A DNA stretch of 64,000 nt from Thalassotalea nanhaiensis (GTDB taxonomy: Bacteria > Pseudomonadota > Gammaproteobacteria > Enterobacterales > Alteromonadaceae): assembly GCF_031583575.1 (NCBI RefSeq), contig NZ_CP134146.1, positions 1,736,001 through 1,800,000 on the forward strand, in the 5' to 3' direction. Every line of letters starts with the position of its first letter. Position 1 is the first letter of the stretch. This document shows positions 54,297 through 64,000 of this stretch, piece after piece. Made by a program: the position numbers and the translations under genes. The notes beneath the pieces were generated by a model. The model searched no databases. It saw nothing but the letters and a program-made list of their open reading frames with translations, and had not been told where the DNA came from.

Positions 54297-55661
54297 ATGA
54301 AAAATATTACAGCAATTTCATTAGCTATTTCACTGGCGCTAACTTCAGCAACAAGTTTTGCCAAAGTTAGTCCAGAAGAAGCCGCTAAATTAGGCAAAGA
54401 ACTAACGCCAATGGGCGCTGAAATGGGCGCCAACGAAGATGGTTCAATCCCTGCGTGGACTGGTGGTATTACATCAGCTCCTGCGGGTTATAAATCTGGT
54501 GATCATCATCCTGATCCATTCCCAGAAGATAAAATTCAATATACCGTTGATAGCAGCAACTATGCACAATACAAAAGTTTATTGAGCTTAGGTCAACAAA
54601 AATTATTTGAGACTTATCCTAAAACATTCAAAATGAACGTTTATCAAACACGTCGCAGTGCTTCTTACCCACAACACGTGTACGATGAAACATTGAATAA
54701 TGCATCTCGTGCTGAATTAATACGTGGTGGTAATGGTATCAGCAAAGCAGCTGTTGGTGTGCCATTCCCAATCCCTGCTAACGGCTTGGAAGCTATTTGG
54801 AATCACAGTCTACGTTATCGTGGCGAAAGCATTACACGTCAAGGTGGTCAAGCAGCACCTACAGCATCAGGCAGCTTTACTTACATTGGTTTTGATGAAG
54901 CACTAATCATTCCATACGGTGTTAAAGGTGCAAGTTATCAAAAACTTGAAGATACCAATATTTTGTTTAAGTTTAAGCAAAAAGTATCGCAACCAGCTCG
55001 ATTAGCGGGTACTGCACTATTAGTTCATGAAACAATGGACCAAATTAAAACACCACGTCAGGCTTGGACATACAATACTGGTCAACGTCGTGTACGCCGT
55101 GCTCCTAATGTAGCTTACGATGCACCAGGTACAGCTTCAGATGGCTTACGTACAACTGATGATTTCGATATGTTTAACGGCGCACCAGATCGTTACACAT
55201 GGGAATTAAAAGGTAAGCAAGAACTGTTGATCCCTTACAACGATTACCGTTTACACAGCGATAAAATAAAATACGATGATATTTTACAGGCAGGGCACAT
55301 TAACCCTGATCTGGTTCGCTATGAAAAACATCGTGTATGGGTTGTAGAAGCGTCATTAAAAGATGGTACTAGCCATGTTTATAAGAAACGTACCTTCTAC
55401 ATAGACGAAGATAGCTGGCAAGTATCTGTAGCTGACATGTACGATAACCGTGATGAATTATATCGTGTGGCTGTTGCCCATGGTCTTAATTATTACGAGT
55501 TACCGGCACAATGGTCTACACTTGAGGTGTATCATGATCTGCAATCACGTCGTTATATTGCTATCGGTTTAGATAATGAACATAACATGTATGACTTTGC
55601 TCCTAAGCATAAAGACAGAGACTTTACGTCTTCTGCCTTACGCCGAGAAGGTCGCAGATAA
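54297..55661 (+). CDS. DUF1329 family periplasmic / outer-membrane-associated protein
   Basis: The 454-residue protein has a signal peptide cleaved near TSFA and the DUF1329 sequence, recognised by 'LGKELTPMGAEMGANEDGSIPAWTGG', 'TRQGGQAAPTASGSFTYIGFDE' and the C-terminal 'RRYIAIGLDNEHN'. DUF1329 is thought to be related to the LolA/LolB lipoprotein-carrier fold, which would suit binding of acyl chains; this is inference from fold families. It follows the DUF1302 gene by 11 bases and is surely co-transcribed with it. Confidence 0.88.
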   Translation: MKNITAISLAISLALTSATSFAKVSPEEAAKLGKELTPMGAEMGANEDGSIPAWTGGITSAPAGYKSGDHHPDPFPEDKIQYTVDSSNYAQYKSLLSLGQQKLFETYPKTFKMNVYQTRRSASYPQHVYDETLNNASRAELIRGGNGISKAAVGVPFPIPANGLEAIWNHSLRYRGESITRQGGQAAPTASGSFTYIGFDEALIIPYGVKGASYQKLEDTNILFKFKQKVSQPARLAGTALLVHETMDQIKTPRQAWTYNTGQRRVRRAPNVAYDAPGTASDGLRTTDDFDMFNGAPDRYTWELKGKQELLIPYNDYRLHSDKIKYDDILQAGHINPDLVRYEKHRVWVVEASLKDGTSHVYKKRTFYIDEDSWQVSVADMYDNRDELYRVAVAHGLNYYELPAQWSTLEVYHDLQSRRYIAIGLDNEHNMYDFAPKHKDRDFTSSALRREGRR

Positions 55662-55676
55662 GAACCATCCAAAGAC

Positions 55677-55705
55677 AAAAACGGTTGGCTCTGCCAGCCG
55701 TTTTT
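55677..55705 (+). terminator. rho-independent terminator after the DUF1329 gene
   Basis: AAAAACGGTTGGC pairs (one G-U) with GCCAGCCGTTTTT around a three-base loop. It lies between DUF1329 and the YCF48-like gene, so read-through into the second half of the cassette may be reduced. Confidence 0.8.
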
Positions 55706-55794
55706 AGTTTTAGGCTAGTTGTTATTAAAACGTTAATTTAATGGCCATGACATTTAATCAATGTGATTGCTATAACCATTGAGTTTAAAAATTT

Positions 55795-56802
55795 ATGATC
55801 CGTGTATTCAAATGTGTACTAGTTTACTGCACCTTTTCCTTTTCTGCTTTAGCTACCAGTAATCCGGTTCCCGCTGAAATTTTACCATTAGCATCTAAAT
55901 CGCTAATGTTGGATATCGCTAAGGTGAGCGAGTCATCATTAATTGCTGTTGGCGACAAAGGCCATATTTTGCTTTCATCTGACGGTATTGATTGGCAGCA
56001 GCAATCAAATCCGGCAAATTCTGCGCTAAACCGAGTTTATTTTTTAGATGAGCAACGTGGATGGGCGGTTGGTCACGACTCAGCTATTTTAAACACCATT
56101 GATGGTGGTAAAAACTGGGCCATTCAAAATTATCAACCTGAAAAAGAGCGACCTTTATTTGATGTCGTATTTTTTGATCAACATCACGGTATCGCTGTTG
56201 GAGCTTACGGTGTTTTTTATCGCACCAAAGATGCCGGGAAAACTTGGGTTGAAGAGTTTCATTTAGAGCTGGTAAACAGTGATGATCAAGAATATCTACA
56301 AGAGTTGAAAGTCGAAGATGAAGAATTCTATTTAGAAGAAATTGCCAGCATCCTACCTCATTTTAATCGTATTTTATCCGTAGGAAACGAGCTATACCTT
56401 GCGGGTGAAATTGGCATGTTGGCAAAAAGCAGTGACCAAGGACAAACTTGGGAGTTGCTTGATGAAATTTACATGGGGTCATTTTTCGATATCGCTCAGA
56501 TTGATCAACAACAACTGCTTGTCGTTGGCTTACGTGGCAATATGTTTTCCAGCACAGATGGTGGCGCTCAATGGCAACATCAAGACACAGACACTACTGC
56601 CTTATTGAATGATATTGTTGTTACAGAACAAGGGCATGTATATGTGTTGGCAAATGCAGGGGTGATTCTAAGCAGTGCTAACGGCACTGATTTTACCTTA
56701 AGTACACAACCGGACGGTAAAGCCTTAATTGGTGGCGTTTGGTTTAATAATAAACTTGTCGTCGCCAGTGAAGTTGGCGTTAAAGTATTGGCTGTTAAAT
56801 AA
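55795..56802 (+). CDS. YCF48-like / BNR-repeat exported protein
   Basis: The 335-residue product has a signal peptide (residues 1-20, ending SALA) and about six BNR/Asp-box-like beta-propeller repeats, for example GWAVGHDSAILNTIDGGKNW, GIAVGAYGVFYRTKDAGKTW, LAGEIGMLAKSSDQGQTW and VVGLRGNMFSSTDGGAQW. Related propellers (YCF48/HCF136) help assemble photosystem II. In Proteobacteria they accompany MMPL transporters, probably as a periplasmic partner. It is 10 bases before the MMPL gene. Confidence 0.85.
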   Translation: MIRVFKCVLVYCTFSFSALATSNPVPAEILPLASKSLMLDIAKVSESSLIAVGDKGHILLSSDGIDWQQQSNPANSALNRVYFLDEQRGWAVGHDSAILNTIDGGKNWAIQNYQPEKERPLFDVVFFDQHHGIAVGAYGVFYRTKDAGKTWVEEFHLELVNSDDQEYLQELKVEDEEFYLEEIASILPHFNRILSVGNELYLAGEIGMLAKSSDQGQTWELLDEIYMGSFFDIAQIDQQQLLVVGLRGNMFSSTDGGAQWQHQDTDTTALLNDIVVTEQGHVYVLANAGVILSSANGTDFTLSTQPDGKALIGGVWFNNKLVVASEVGVKVLAVK

Positions 56803-56812
56803 GTAGGAGCCA

Positions 56813-59170
56813 ATGATGGCAATTATAAAATTTCTAAATCATATCGAACGTAACATCTTTCGCTTCAGGTTCTCTGTATTAGGTATCTTCCTTTTTATCA
56901 CCGGTTACTTATTAGCGCAAGCAACAAACATTAAACTTGATGCATCGTTTGAGAAAAACGTACCGTTGCAACACAGTTATATGCAAACCTATTTGAAGCA
57001 TCAAACTGATTTTGGTGGTGCGAACAATGTATTAATTTCTGTATGTAATACGACAGGTGATATTTTTAATGCAGACTTTTTTACCACGCTTAAAGGCGTA
57101 CACGATCAATTGTTCTTCATTCCTGGCGTTAACCGAATTCTAGTTAACTCTCTGTATGCTCCATCAACTCGTTTTGTTGAAGTCGTTGAAGATGGTTTTG
57201 CTGGCGGGCCGGTAATTCCTGCCGATTTTCAGCCTGACGAGCGTGGTTTGGCTATTGTAAAAGGTAATATTGAAAAAGCTGGCATAGTAGGCAGTATGGT
57301 TTCAGATGATTATACCTGTTCAATGGTTAAATCATCGTTAATGGAAATTGACCCACAAACCGGTGAAAAGCTCGATACGTTAAAACTAGCCAAGCAACTT
57401 GAAGTTGAGCTGCGTGGTGAGTTTGAAAAAGATAATATCAGCATTCACATTATCGGCTTTTCAAAAATGGTTGGCGATATTGCTGACGGCGCGAAAGGCG
57501 TAGTTACATTTTTTGCTATTGCGATAGCGATCACCGCCATAATGGTTTACCTATTTTGTAATTCTATAACGTTAACTCTTCTGCCTATCCTGTGTTCTTT
57601 AATTGCCGTTATTTGGCAAATGGGCATGCTGACGGAATTAGGCTTTGGTTTAGATCCTATGTCTATCCTTGTACCGTTTTTGGTCTTCGCCATCGGCGTG
57701 AGCCATGGTGTACAAATGATCAATGCAATTTCCAAAGAAGTTGCTAAAGGCAACAGTGCAAGACAAGCTGCTCAGTTAAGTTTTAGGCGTTTACTTGTTC
57801 CTGGTGGTATCGCATTGCTGTCTGATACCGTGGGCTTTTTAACGTTACTAGCGATTGATATCGGTATTATTCGCGAGTTGGCAATTACTGCATCCTTAGG
57901 TGTTGGGCTTATTATTTTTACCAACCTGTTATTATTACCAATTTTAGTGTCGTTTGTTCGCTTCAATGAAGAAGAACAAAAGCATATCGTTGAAAATGCT
58001 GATCATAAACTGATGAATCGGTTGTTGTGGCGTAAAGCGGCTATTGTTACCTCTCGTAAACCAGCGGCGATTATTCTAACGTTCACGGCAATATTGTTTA
58101 TTTGGGGCTTTAACCAAAGTGGTGAGCTAAAAATAGGCGAACTTCATGCTGGAGCTCCGGCTTTACACGAAGATTCTCGTTATAACCAAGATACATTTTT
58201 AATTACTGACAAATACGCAATCAGTGTTGATTATATGTCTGTTGTGGTTGAAACTTTTGCTGAATCTTGTGTAGAGCATGAAGTATTGAATACCATTGAT
58301 ACCATGCAATGGCGCCTGGAAAACGTGCCTGGTGTACAGTCAGCTGTTTCTTTAGCCAGCGTCGCCAAAATTGTAAATACCGGTTATAACGAAGGTAACA
58401 AGCGTTGGCAGGTATTATCACGAAACCAGCAAAGCCTTGTGCAATCTATTGCGCGTATTCCACATACCAGTGGTTTGTTAAATACTAATTGTAGTGCGAT
58501 GCCAATCATTTTATTTATGGAAGATCATAAAGCAGAAACCATTGAACGCATTGTTACTGCCGTTAAAGAAAATGCCGCCGAACTAAATACTGATACCATC
58601 AAGTTTAAGTTAGCATCAGGACCTGTAGGGGTAATGGCTGCTACCAACGAAGCGGTAGCTGAAGCTCAAATCCCAATGATGTTTTATGTTTATGGCGCGG
58701 TAACCTTATTATGTTTAATCAGTTTCCGCTCGGTTCGTGCAACAGTTGTTGTTATTGCTCCTCTTTATGTAGTTTCAACACTGGCCCAAGCACTAATGAC
58801 GTACCTTGATATAGGCTTAACTGTTTCTACATTGCCAGTAATTGCCTTAGGGGTTGGTATTGGTGTTGATTATGGTATTTATATTCTCTCTACCATGAGT
58901 GCCCATTTAAAACAGGGTGAAACAATGGGGCAAGCTTACCTTTCAGCTCTTAAAGAACGAGGTAGTGCAGTATTGATTACCGGAGTAACGTTAGCTATTG
59001 GTGTATCAACGTGGTTTTTCTCAGATCTTAAATTTCAAGTTGATATGGGGATATTATTAACCTTTATGTTTTTAGTTAACATGCTGGCAGCAATTATTAT
59101 ATTACCAGCCTTGTCTACTTTCTTATGGTCAGACAAAAGTCAGTCTAAAAAAGCAAGCAAGACGAAATAA
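56813..59170 (+). CDS. MMPL/RND family membrane transporter
   Basis: The 785-residue protein has an N-terminal helix (about 20-37), a periplasmic loop, a bundle of five to six helices (about 225-400, with FAIGVSHGVQMINAISKEVAKG), a second periplasmic loop and a matching bundle near the C-terminus (about 625-770, with IALGVGIGVDYGIYILS and 'ERGSAVLITGVTLAIGVSTWFFS'). This is the MMPL/RND duplicated topology, close to lipid exporters. Two ATG codons are in tandem; AGGAG at 56805-56809 suits the second (56816). It completes the DUF1302-DUF1329-YCF48-MMPL set. Confidence 0.9.
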   Translation: MMAIIKFLNHIERNIFRFRFSVLGIFLFITGYLLAQATNIKLDASFEKNVPLQHSYMQTYLKHQTDFGGANNVLISVCNTTGDIFNADFFTTLKGVHDQLFFIPGVNRILVNSLYAPSTRFVEVVEDGFAGGPVIPADFQPDERGLAIVKGNIEKAGIVGSMVSDDYTCSMVKSSLMEIDPQTGEKLDTLKLAKQLEVELRGEFEKDNISIHIIGFSKMVGDIADGAKGVVTFFAIAIAITAIMVYLFCNSITLTLLPILCSLIAVIWQMGMLTELGFGLDPMSILVPFLVFAIGVSHGVQMINAISKEVAKGNSARQAAQLSFRRLLVPGGIALLSDTVGFLTLLAIDIGIIRELAITASLGVGLIIFTNLLLLPILVSFVRFNEEEQKHIVENADHKLMNRLLWRKAAIVTSRKPAAIILTFTAILFIWGFNQSGELKIGELHAGAPALHEDSRYNQDTFLITDKYAISVDYMSVVVETFAESCVEHEVLNTIDTMQWRLENVPGVQSAVSLASVAKIVNTGYNEGNKRWQVLSRNQQSLVQSIARIPHTSGLLNTNCSAMPIILFMEDHKAETIERIVTAVKENAAELNTDTIKFKLASGPVGVMAATNEAVAEAQIPMMFYVYGAVTLLCLISFRSVRATVVVIAPLYVVSTLAQALMTYLDIGLTVSTLPVIALGVGIGVDYGIYILSTMSAHLKQGETMGQAYLSALKERGSAVLITGVTLAIGVSTWFFSDLKFQVDMGILLTFMFLVNMLAAIIILPALSTFLWSDKSQSKKASKTK

Positions 59171-59232
59171 TTGTGATGCGATAAAAATATTTTTATTCAA
59201 GCAGTATTCACATAACTGCATAATTAATCACT

Positions 59233-59260
59233 AAAATGGCCGAAAGGCCATTTTCTATTT
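59233..59260 (+). terminator. hairpin after the MMPL gene
   Basis: AAAATGGCC pairs with GGCCATTTT across a GAAA tetraloop, followed by CTATTT. It ends the four-gene cassette. Confidence 0.75.
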
Positions 59261-59392
59261 ATAGCTACTGAATAATCACGTACATTTGCTTGATAGCATT
59301 ATAAAAATTGGTATTTTTACTCTAATAAAGTACTCGCAAAACAATAAAAATCACAATAGAATCCGCCCCATAGACTATTCTAAAGTTATAAT

Positions 59393-59421
59393 TTGCAAGA
59401 ATTTACTATACTTGCTGTAAT
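59393..59421 (+). promoter_or_regulatory. candidate promoter of the glutamate dehydrogenase gene
   Basis: TTGCAA (59393-59398) and TGTAAT (59416-59421) are spaced by 17 bases, 57 bases before the start codon. The rest of the 307-bp gap 59171-59477 shows only the preceding terminator and AT-rich sequence. Confidence 0.45.
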
Positions 59422-59477
59422 TAACTGTGAAAGTTTAAATAATCAATTACATTTCGCCTTAATCTGAGGGTAAAAAT

Positions 59478-62400
59478 ATGGCGTCATTAGATAATAAATC
59501 TTCTGTACTTTTTAAAAATGTTGCAAAATTAATTCACGATAAAGTGCCTAGTGAAACGGCCCCTTTATTAGAGAAATTTACCAGTTTACTTTATAGTAAT
59601 CTGTCGAAAGATGATCTTGCTGGTCGTAATGACAGCGATGTTTATGGCGCAACACTAAGTCTTTGGAAAGCGCTGAACGCCCAAAAAGATGAAAAAGCCT
59701 TTATACGCGTATTAAACCCTGAAGTATCCAAACATGGTTGGAAGTCCAGCCATACTGTAATTGAAGTTATCATTAAAGATATGCCATTTTTGGTAGATTC
59801 AACGCGCATTGCATTAAATCGTTTAGGCCTATCTCCTCATTTAATATTGAATTGCCCACTAAATATTGTTCGTGGCTATAATGGCAGTGTTGAACAAATT
59901 TCTCCAGCTCGAGAAGATTTAAAAGACAGCATTTGTGAAACCGTATTTTTTATCGAAATTGATCGCTTATCTGATCAATCACAGTTAGATGATTTAACAG
60001 CTGAATTGCATTCAGTGTATGAAGATGTGTCATTAACGGTTACTGATTGGCAGCCATTAATGAAAAAATTCACTGACAGCATTAAAGGCCTGGAAAAGTT
60101 TAAAGCACAAGTTGATGACACTGACTTTAACGAAAGCAAAGAATTTTTAAACTGGCTTTGTGATAACCACTTTACCTTTATGGGCTATCGCTCGTATAAC
60201 GTGGTAAAAGTTGAAGGTGATATCGCTTTAGAGGCTGATATCGATACAAGCTTAGGGTTATTGCGCAATTCTAATGGCACTAAACAACGGTTGATTTCTA
60301 AATATTCAGAATCGGCAAGAGAGTTAGCATTAGGTCAAAACTTACTGATATTGACCAAAACCAATTCTCGTTCACGTGTTCATCGTCCTGCTCATTTAGA
60401 TTATATTGGTATCAAGCGCTTTGATAAAAAAGGCAATATTGTTGGCGAAGATCGTTTCGTTGGTTTATTTGGCTCAGCTTTTTACAATAACAGCGCCTTA
60501 AACGTGCCTATTATTCGACATAAGGTTCAACGCGTAGTTGATAATTCTGGCTTTGCCAAAGGATCACACGCCTACAAAACCTTGATCAATATTTTAGAAA
60601 CATTCCCTCGTGATGAAATATTACAATCAAAAGAAGAAGAACTAATTAGCACCGTAAAAGGGGTGTTACAAATGCAAGAGCGAGACAGAACAGGGTTATT
60701 TGTTCGTCGTGATGCATTTAATCGATTCTTTTCTTGTATGGTATATGTACCGCGTGAGCGATATAACACCCGATTACGTATCGCTACCCAAGAAATATTA
60801 CAAAACGCGTTTGGCACCTCAGCAGAAGTAGAATTTAATACTTTCTTCTCTGAGTCTGTACAAGCAAGAACACATTACATAGTCCGTGTAGACTCAACTA
60901 AAGCAGATATCGATGTGAAAGAAATTGAAAGCAATCTTAATCAAGCTGCACGCAGCTGGGATGACAAATTAGCCGACGCGCTAAACATAAATAAAGGTGA
61001 AGTGTTAGGTAAATCACTTAGCCGCAAGTATGCTAACTTCCCGCAAGCTTATAAAGACGAAGTGTTACCTGGTACCGCTATTGTTGATATTGAAAAACTT
61101 GAAGCTGTTTCGGCAGAAAAACCGCTTGAGATGTTGTTCTATCAACCACTTGAAGAAAAATCTGACTCGCGTTTTGTTAAATTAAAATTATTCCATAAAG
61201 GTGAGCCACTACATTTATCTGATGTATTGCCAATGTTGGAAAACTTTGGTTTGCGTGTTATCGGTGAAAGCCCATACATGGTACGTAACTGTGACGGAGA
61301 AATGTGTTGGATTTTAGATTTCTCAATGCTGTTAACCGGTAATAAAGAATTTAATTTAGAACAAGTTCAAATATTGTTCCAAGATGCATTTGCCAAAGTA
61401 TGGCATGGTGAATTAGAAGATGATGGCTTTAACCGATTAATTTTAGGTGCTGGTCTTGCAGGCCGTGAAGTGTCTATTTTAAGAGCTTATGCTAAGTACC
61501 AACAACAAATTGGCAGCACGTTCTCACAAAGCTATATCGAATCAACATTTACCCGTTACCCGAACTTTGCTGAGTTATTAATTAATTTATTCGAACTTAA
61601 GTTTACGCCAAACGGTAAGAAGAACGACAAAGCTATTGCTAAAGTGGTTGAAACTATCGAGTCTTCACTGGATAACGTAGCAAGTCTTGATGACGACAGA
61701 ATTATCCGTCGTTACGAAGAAATCATTAATGCTACGGTACGTACTAACTATTTCCAAAATAATGAACAGGGTAATATCAAGTCTTACATTTCATTTAAAA
61801 TGTTGCCTGAGCTTATCCCAGAAATGCCTAAGCCGTTACCTAAGTACGAAATATTTGTTTATTCACCACAACTTGAAGGTGTGCATTTACGTGGCGGAAA
61901 AGTGGCACGTGGTGGTTTACGTTGGTCAGACAGACGCGAAGATTTCCGTACCGAAGTACTTGGTTTAGTGAAAGCGCAACAAGTAAAAAATACCGTTATC
62001 GTTCCTGTTGGTGCTAAAGGTGGTTTCTTCTGTAAGCAATTACCCGTTGGTGGCTCTCGCAAAGATATCTTTGAAGCCGGTCGTGAATGTTATAAAACCT
62101 TTATTCGCGGTCTATTAGACGTTACTGATAACATTGTTGGTGGTGAAGTTGTTCATCCAGAAAGCGTTGTACGCCTAGATGAAGATGATACTTATCTAGT
62201 TGTTGCTGCCGATAAGGGCACGGCAACATTCTCTGATACGGCTAATGGCATCGCTGAAGAATACGGCTTCTGGTTAGGTGATGCTTTCGCTTCAGGCGGA
62301 AGTGTTGGTTATGACCATAAGAAGATGGGTATTACAGCGAAAGGTGCTTGGGAGTCGGTTAAACGTCATTTCCGTGAAATTGATATCAACTGTCAAACTA

Positions 62401-64000
62401 CCGATTTTACCTGTTTAGCTGTTGGTGATATGGCAGGGGATGTATTTGGTAACGGTATGTTGTTATCAAAACATATTTGTTTGCAAGTGGCATTTAACCA
62501 CATGCATATTTTCATTGACCCAACGCCAAATTCTAAAGCGACTTACCCAGAGCGTGAACGTTTATTCAACCTACCGGGTTCAAGTTGGGAAGATTACAAC
62601 CAAGATCTAATTTCTGAAGGCGGTGGTATTTTCTTACGTTCAGCGAAATCAATTAAGCTGACACCACAAATCAAGAAAATGCTTGGCACTAAAAAAGCGA
62701 GCATGGCACCGAATGAATTGATTCAAGCGGCGTTAAAAATGAAAGTCGATTTGTTCTGGAATGGTGGTATTGGTACTTACATTAAAGGTTCGAGTGAAAG
62801 TCATTTAGAAGTAGGCGATCGTGCTAACGACTTATTACGTGTAAATGGTAACGAAGTTCAAGCAAAAGTTATTGGTGAAGGTGGTAACTTAGGTTGTACG
62901 CAACTTGGCCGTATTGAATATACAGCCAATGGCGGCCGCATGAATACCGATTTTGTTGATAATGTTGGTGGTGTTGACTGTTCAGATAACGAAGTAAACA
63001 TTAAGATTTTACTTAACGTATTAGTCGCTAATGGCGATTTAACCTTAAAACAACGTAATAACATACTTTACGATATGACTGATGAAGTTGAAGATATCGT
63101 ATTAGAAGATTGTTACCGTCAAACTCATTCAATTTCTATTTCAGAGTCGCGCGGAGCAAGTAAACTTAAAGAGCATGCTCGCTTTATCCATCATTTAGAA
63201 CGTGAAGGTAAGCTGGACAGAGGCCTTGAGTTTATTCCTAACGATGAAGAAATTGCTGATCGTATGGCAAGTAATCGTGGTTTAACTCGTCCAGAGCTAT
63301 CGGTACTTATTGCTTACGGTAAAATGGTACTCAAAGAGCAATTAGTTATTGATGAAGTAACTAACGACCCATTTATCAGTGCGTTATTGATCAAAGCATT
63401 CCCTGTGCAATTACAGGAAAAATATCAGGCAGAAATGCAAAACCATCCTCTGCGCGGTGAAATTATAGCCACACGTATGGCAAATAACATGTGTAATTAC
63501 ATGGGCGCTAACTTTGTTTACCGTATGGGTGAAGAAACAGGTTGTGATGTTGCTGAAATAGCCAAATGTTTCACTATGGCTAGCGAAATATTTGAGCTGG
63601 AAAGTATTTGGTCGTCTATTGAAGCGCTTGATAATAAAATTTCAGCGAAAGTTCAAACTGAAATGTTATTCCAAATGCGTCGTACTATTCGCCGTACCAC
63701 TCGTTGGTTCTTGCGTCACCGTAATAAAGCACTAGATATTGAGCAATCAATTGAGTTTTACCGTCCGGCATTTAAAGTGTTGGCAACTAAAATGGATAAA
63801 TTCCTGGTTGATGAAGAAGCTCGTGAATTAACTAACGCTAAAGATAAATTATTGGCTGAAAAAGTACCTGCAAAACTTGCAGAGCGTATTTCATTGTTGT
63901 CTACGTTATTCTCAACAATGGATATTGCCCAAGTTGCCTGTCAAGATGCACGACAAGTTGAACTGGTCGCGCAATTGTACTTCCATATTGGTGTACGTCT
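59478..64000 (+). CDS. gdhB: NAD-dependent glutamate dehydrogenase, large (GDH-180 type), 3' end cut by window
   Basis: This enzyme deaminates glutamate to 2-oxoglutarate. The open frame runs to the window edge (1507 codons and two bases); relatives have about 1610 residues, so about 100 residues are missing. It starts MASLDNKSSVLFKNVAKLIH after TGAGGG. The N-terminal ACT-like region contains 'IKDMPFLVDSTRIALNRL'. The catalytic block, with GGLRWSDRREDFRTEVLGL and 'VIVPVGAKGGF', begins near residue 812; GEGGNLGCTQLGRIEY in the Rossmann part is near 1134. I read through the frame and found no stop or frameshift in the parts I checked. Confidence 0.95.
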   Translation, partial: MASLDNKSSVLFKNVAKLIHDKVPSETAPLLEKFTSLLYSNLSKDDLAGRNDSDVYGATLSLWKALNAQKDEKAFIRVLNPEVSKHGWKSSHTVIEVIIKDMPFLVDSTRIALNRLGLSPHLILNCPLNIVRGYNGSVEQISPAREDLKDSICETVFFIEIDRLSDQSQLDDLTAELHSVYEDVSLTVTDWQPLMKKFTDSIKGLEKFKAQVDDTDFNESKEFLNWLCDNHFTFMGYRSYNVVKVEGDIALEADIDTSLGLLRNSNGTKQRLISKYSESARELALGQNLLILTKTNSRSRVHRPAHLDYIGIKRFDKKGNIVGEDRFVGLFGSAFYNNSALNVPIIRHKVQRVVDNSGFAKGSHAYKTLINILETFPRDEILQSKEEELISTVKGVLQMQERDRTGLFVRRDAFNRFFSCMVYVPRERYNTRLRIATQEILQNAFGTSAEVEFNTFFSESVQARTHYIVRVDSTKADIDVKEIESNLNQAARSWDDKLADALNINKGEVLGKSLSRKYANFPQAYKDEVLPGTAIVDIEKLEAVSAEKPLEMLFYQPLEEKSDSRFVKLKLFHKGEPLHLSDVLPMLENFGLRVIGESPYMVRNCDGEMCWILDFSMLLTGNKEFNLEQVQILFQDAFAKVWHGELEDDGFNRLILGAGLAGREVSILRAYAKYQQQIGSTFSQSYIESTFTRYPNFAELLINLFELKFTPNGKKNDKAIAKVVETIESSLDNVASLDDDRIIRRYEEIINATVRTNYFQNNEQGNIKSYISFKMLPELIPEMPKPLPKYEIFVYSPQLEGVHLRGGKVARGGLRWSDRREDFRTEVLGLVKAQQVKNTVIVPVGAKGGFFCKQLPVGGSRKDIFEAGRECYKTFIRGLLDVTDNIVGGEVVHPESVVRLDEDDTYLVVAADKGTATFSDTANGIAEEYGFWLGDAFASGGSVGYDHKKMGITAKGAWESVKRHFREIDINCQTTDFTCLAVGDMAGDVFGNGMLLSKHICLQVAFNHMHIFIDPTPNSKATYPERERLFNLPGSSWEDYNQDLISEGGGIFLRSAKSIKLTPQIKKMLGTKKASMAPNELIQAALKMKVDLFWNGGIGTYIKGSSESHLEVGDRANDLLRVNGNEVQAKVIGEGGNLGCTQLGRIEYTANGGRMNTDFVDNVGGVDCSDNEVNIKILLNVLVANGDLTLKQRNNILYDMTDEVEDIVLEDCYRQTHSISISESRGASKLKEHARFIHHLEREGKLDRGLEFIPNDEEIADRMASNRGLTRPELSVLIAYGKMVLKEQLVIDEVTNDPFISALLIKAFPVQLQEKYQAEMQNHPLRGEIIATRMANNMCNYMGANFVYRMGEETGCDVAEIAKCFTMASEIFELESIWSSIEALDNKISAKVQTEMLFQMRRTIRRTTRWFLRHRNKALDIEQSIEFYRPAFKVLATKMDKFLVDEEARELTNAKDKLLAEKVPAKLAERISLLSTLFSTMDIAQVACQDARQVELVAQLYFHIGVR

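Noticed and set aside
59478-64000. Possible frameshift or stop in the glutamate dehydrogenase gene
   Set aside because: The frame I followed stays open through the lines checked, including the active-site block and the last bases. It is only cut by the window edge.

Overview
The window is a contiguous piece of a low-GC marine gammaproteobacterial chromosome, most likely from the order Alteromonadales and the family Colwelliaceae (Colwellia or Thalassotalea type). This rests on gene order (serC-aroA-cmk-rpsA-ihfB-lapAB-pyrF; yceD-rpmF-plsX-fabHDG-acpP-fabF-pabC-mltG-tmk-holB-pilZ-tatD; the GntR-prpB-prpC-acnD-prpF type of methylcitrate operon; a GDH-180 glutamate dehydrogenase), on the protein sequences and on the AT-rich codon use. 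No alignment was run, so the family name is an inference. Almost all genes lie on the + strand; only rne, maf/yceF and a MocR-type regulator are on the - strand. I see no rRNA, tRNA, CRISPR array, prophage or insertion-sequence transposase.

Layout. Positions 1-8254 hold serine, aromatic and nucleotide biosynthesis together with translation and envelope genes (serC cut by the window edge, aroA, cmk, rpsA, ihfB, lapA, lapB, pyrF, efpL). Positions 8547-11101 hold a LemA plus M48 membrane-protease pair, then a small secreted helix-hairpin-helix protein. rne (RNase E, with a long structured leader and a repeat-expanded tail) is divergent from rluC, and maf/yceF follows convergently. Positions 17301-27405 hold the fatty-acid, phospholipid and cell-division-linked cluster from yceD to pilZ, including rpmF (56 codons). 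A HupE/UreJ-like membrane protein and an anchored partner are inserted between pilZ and tatD. After a glutathione-transferase-like gene and a 0.5 kb gap come an SpmA-SpmB fusion protein and the propionate (2-methylcitrate) operon with its GntR regulator and palindromic operator candidates.

Positions 39228-49153 hold the MocR regulator, ccoG, a DUF2057/SIMPL secreted pair, the free-methionine-sulfoxide reductase, a small acidic protein, proQ, prc and an NhaC-type antiporter. Positions 49269-59170 hold pepN and a four-gene DUF1302 / DUF1329 / YCF48-like / MMPL cassette. Its parts suggest an envelope-spanning lipid or hydrophobic-compound transport system of unknown substrate. The window ends inside a large NAD-dependent glutamate dehydrogenase gene.

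Most of this is conserved housekeeping DNA. The less ordinary content is in three places. First, the gaps hold several palindromic or dispersed small repeats, including a roughly 62-bp two-hairpin element present twice in opposite orientations. Second, an orphan - strand intrinsic terminator near 30.4 kb is preceded by mutually exclusive stems, which suggests an unannotated small RNA. Third, there is the poorly characterised DUF1302-DUF1329-YCF48-MMPL cassette. I cannot show that any of these is a new system; they are the places where I would look.
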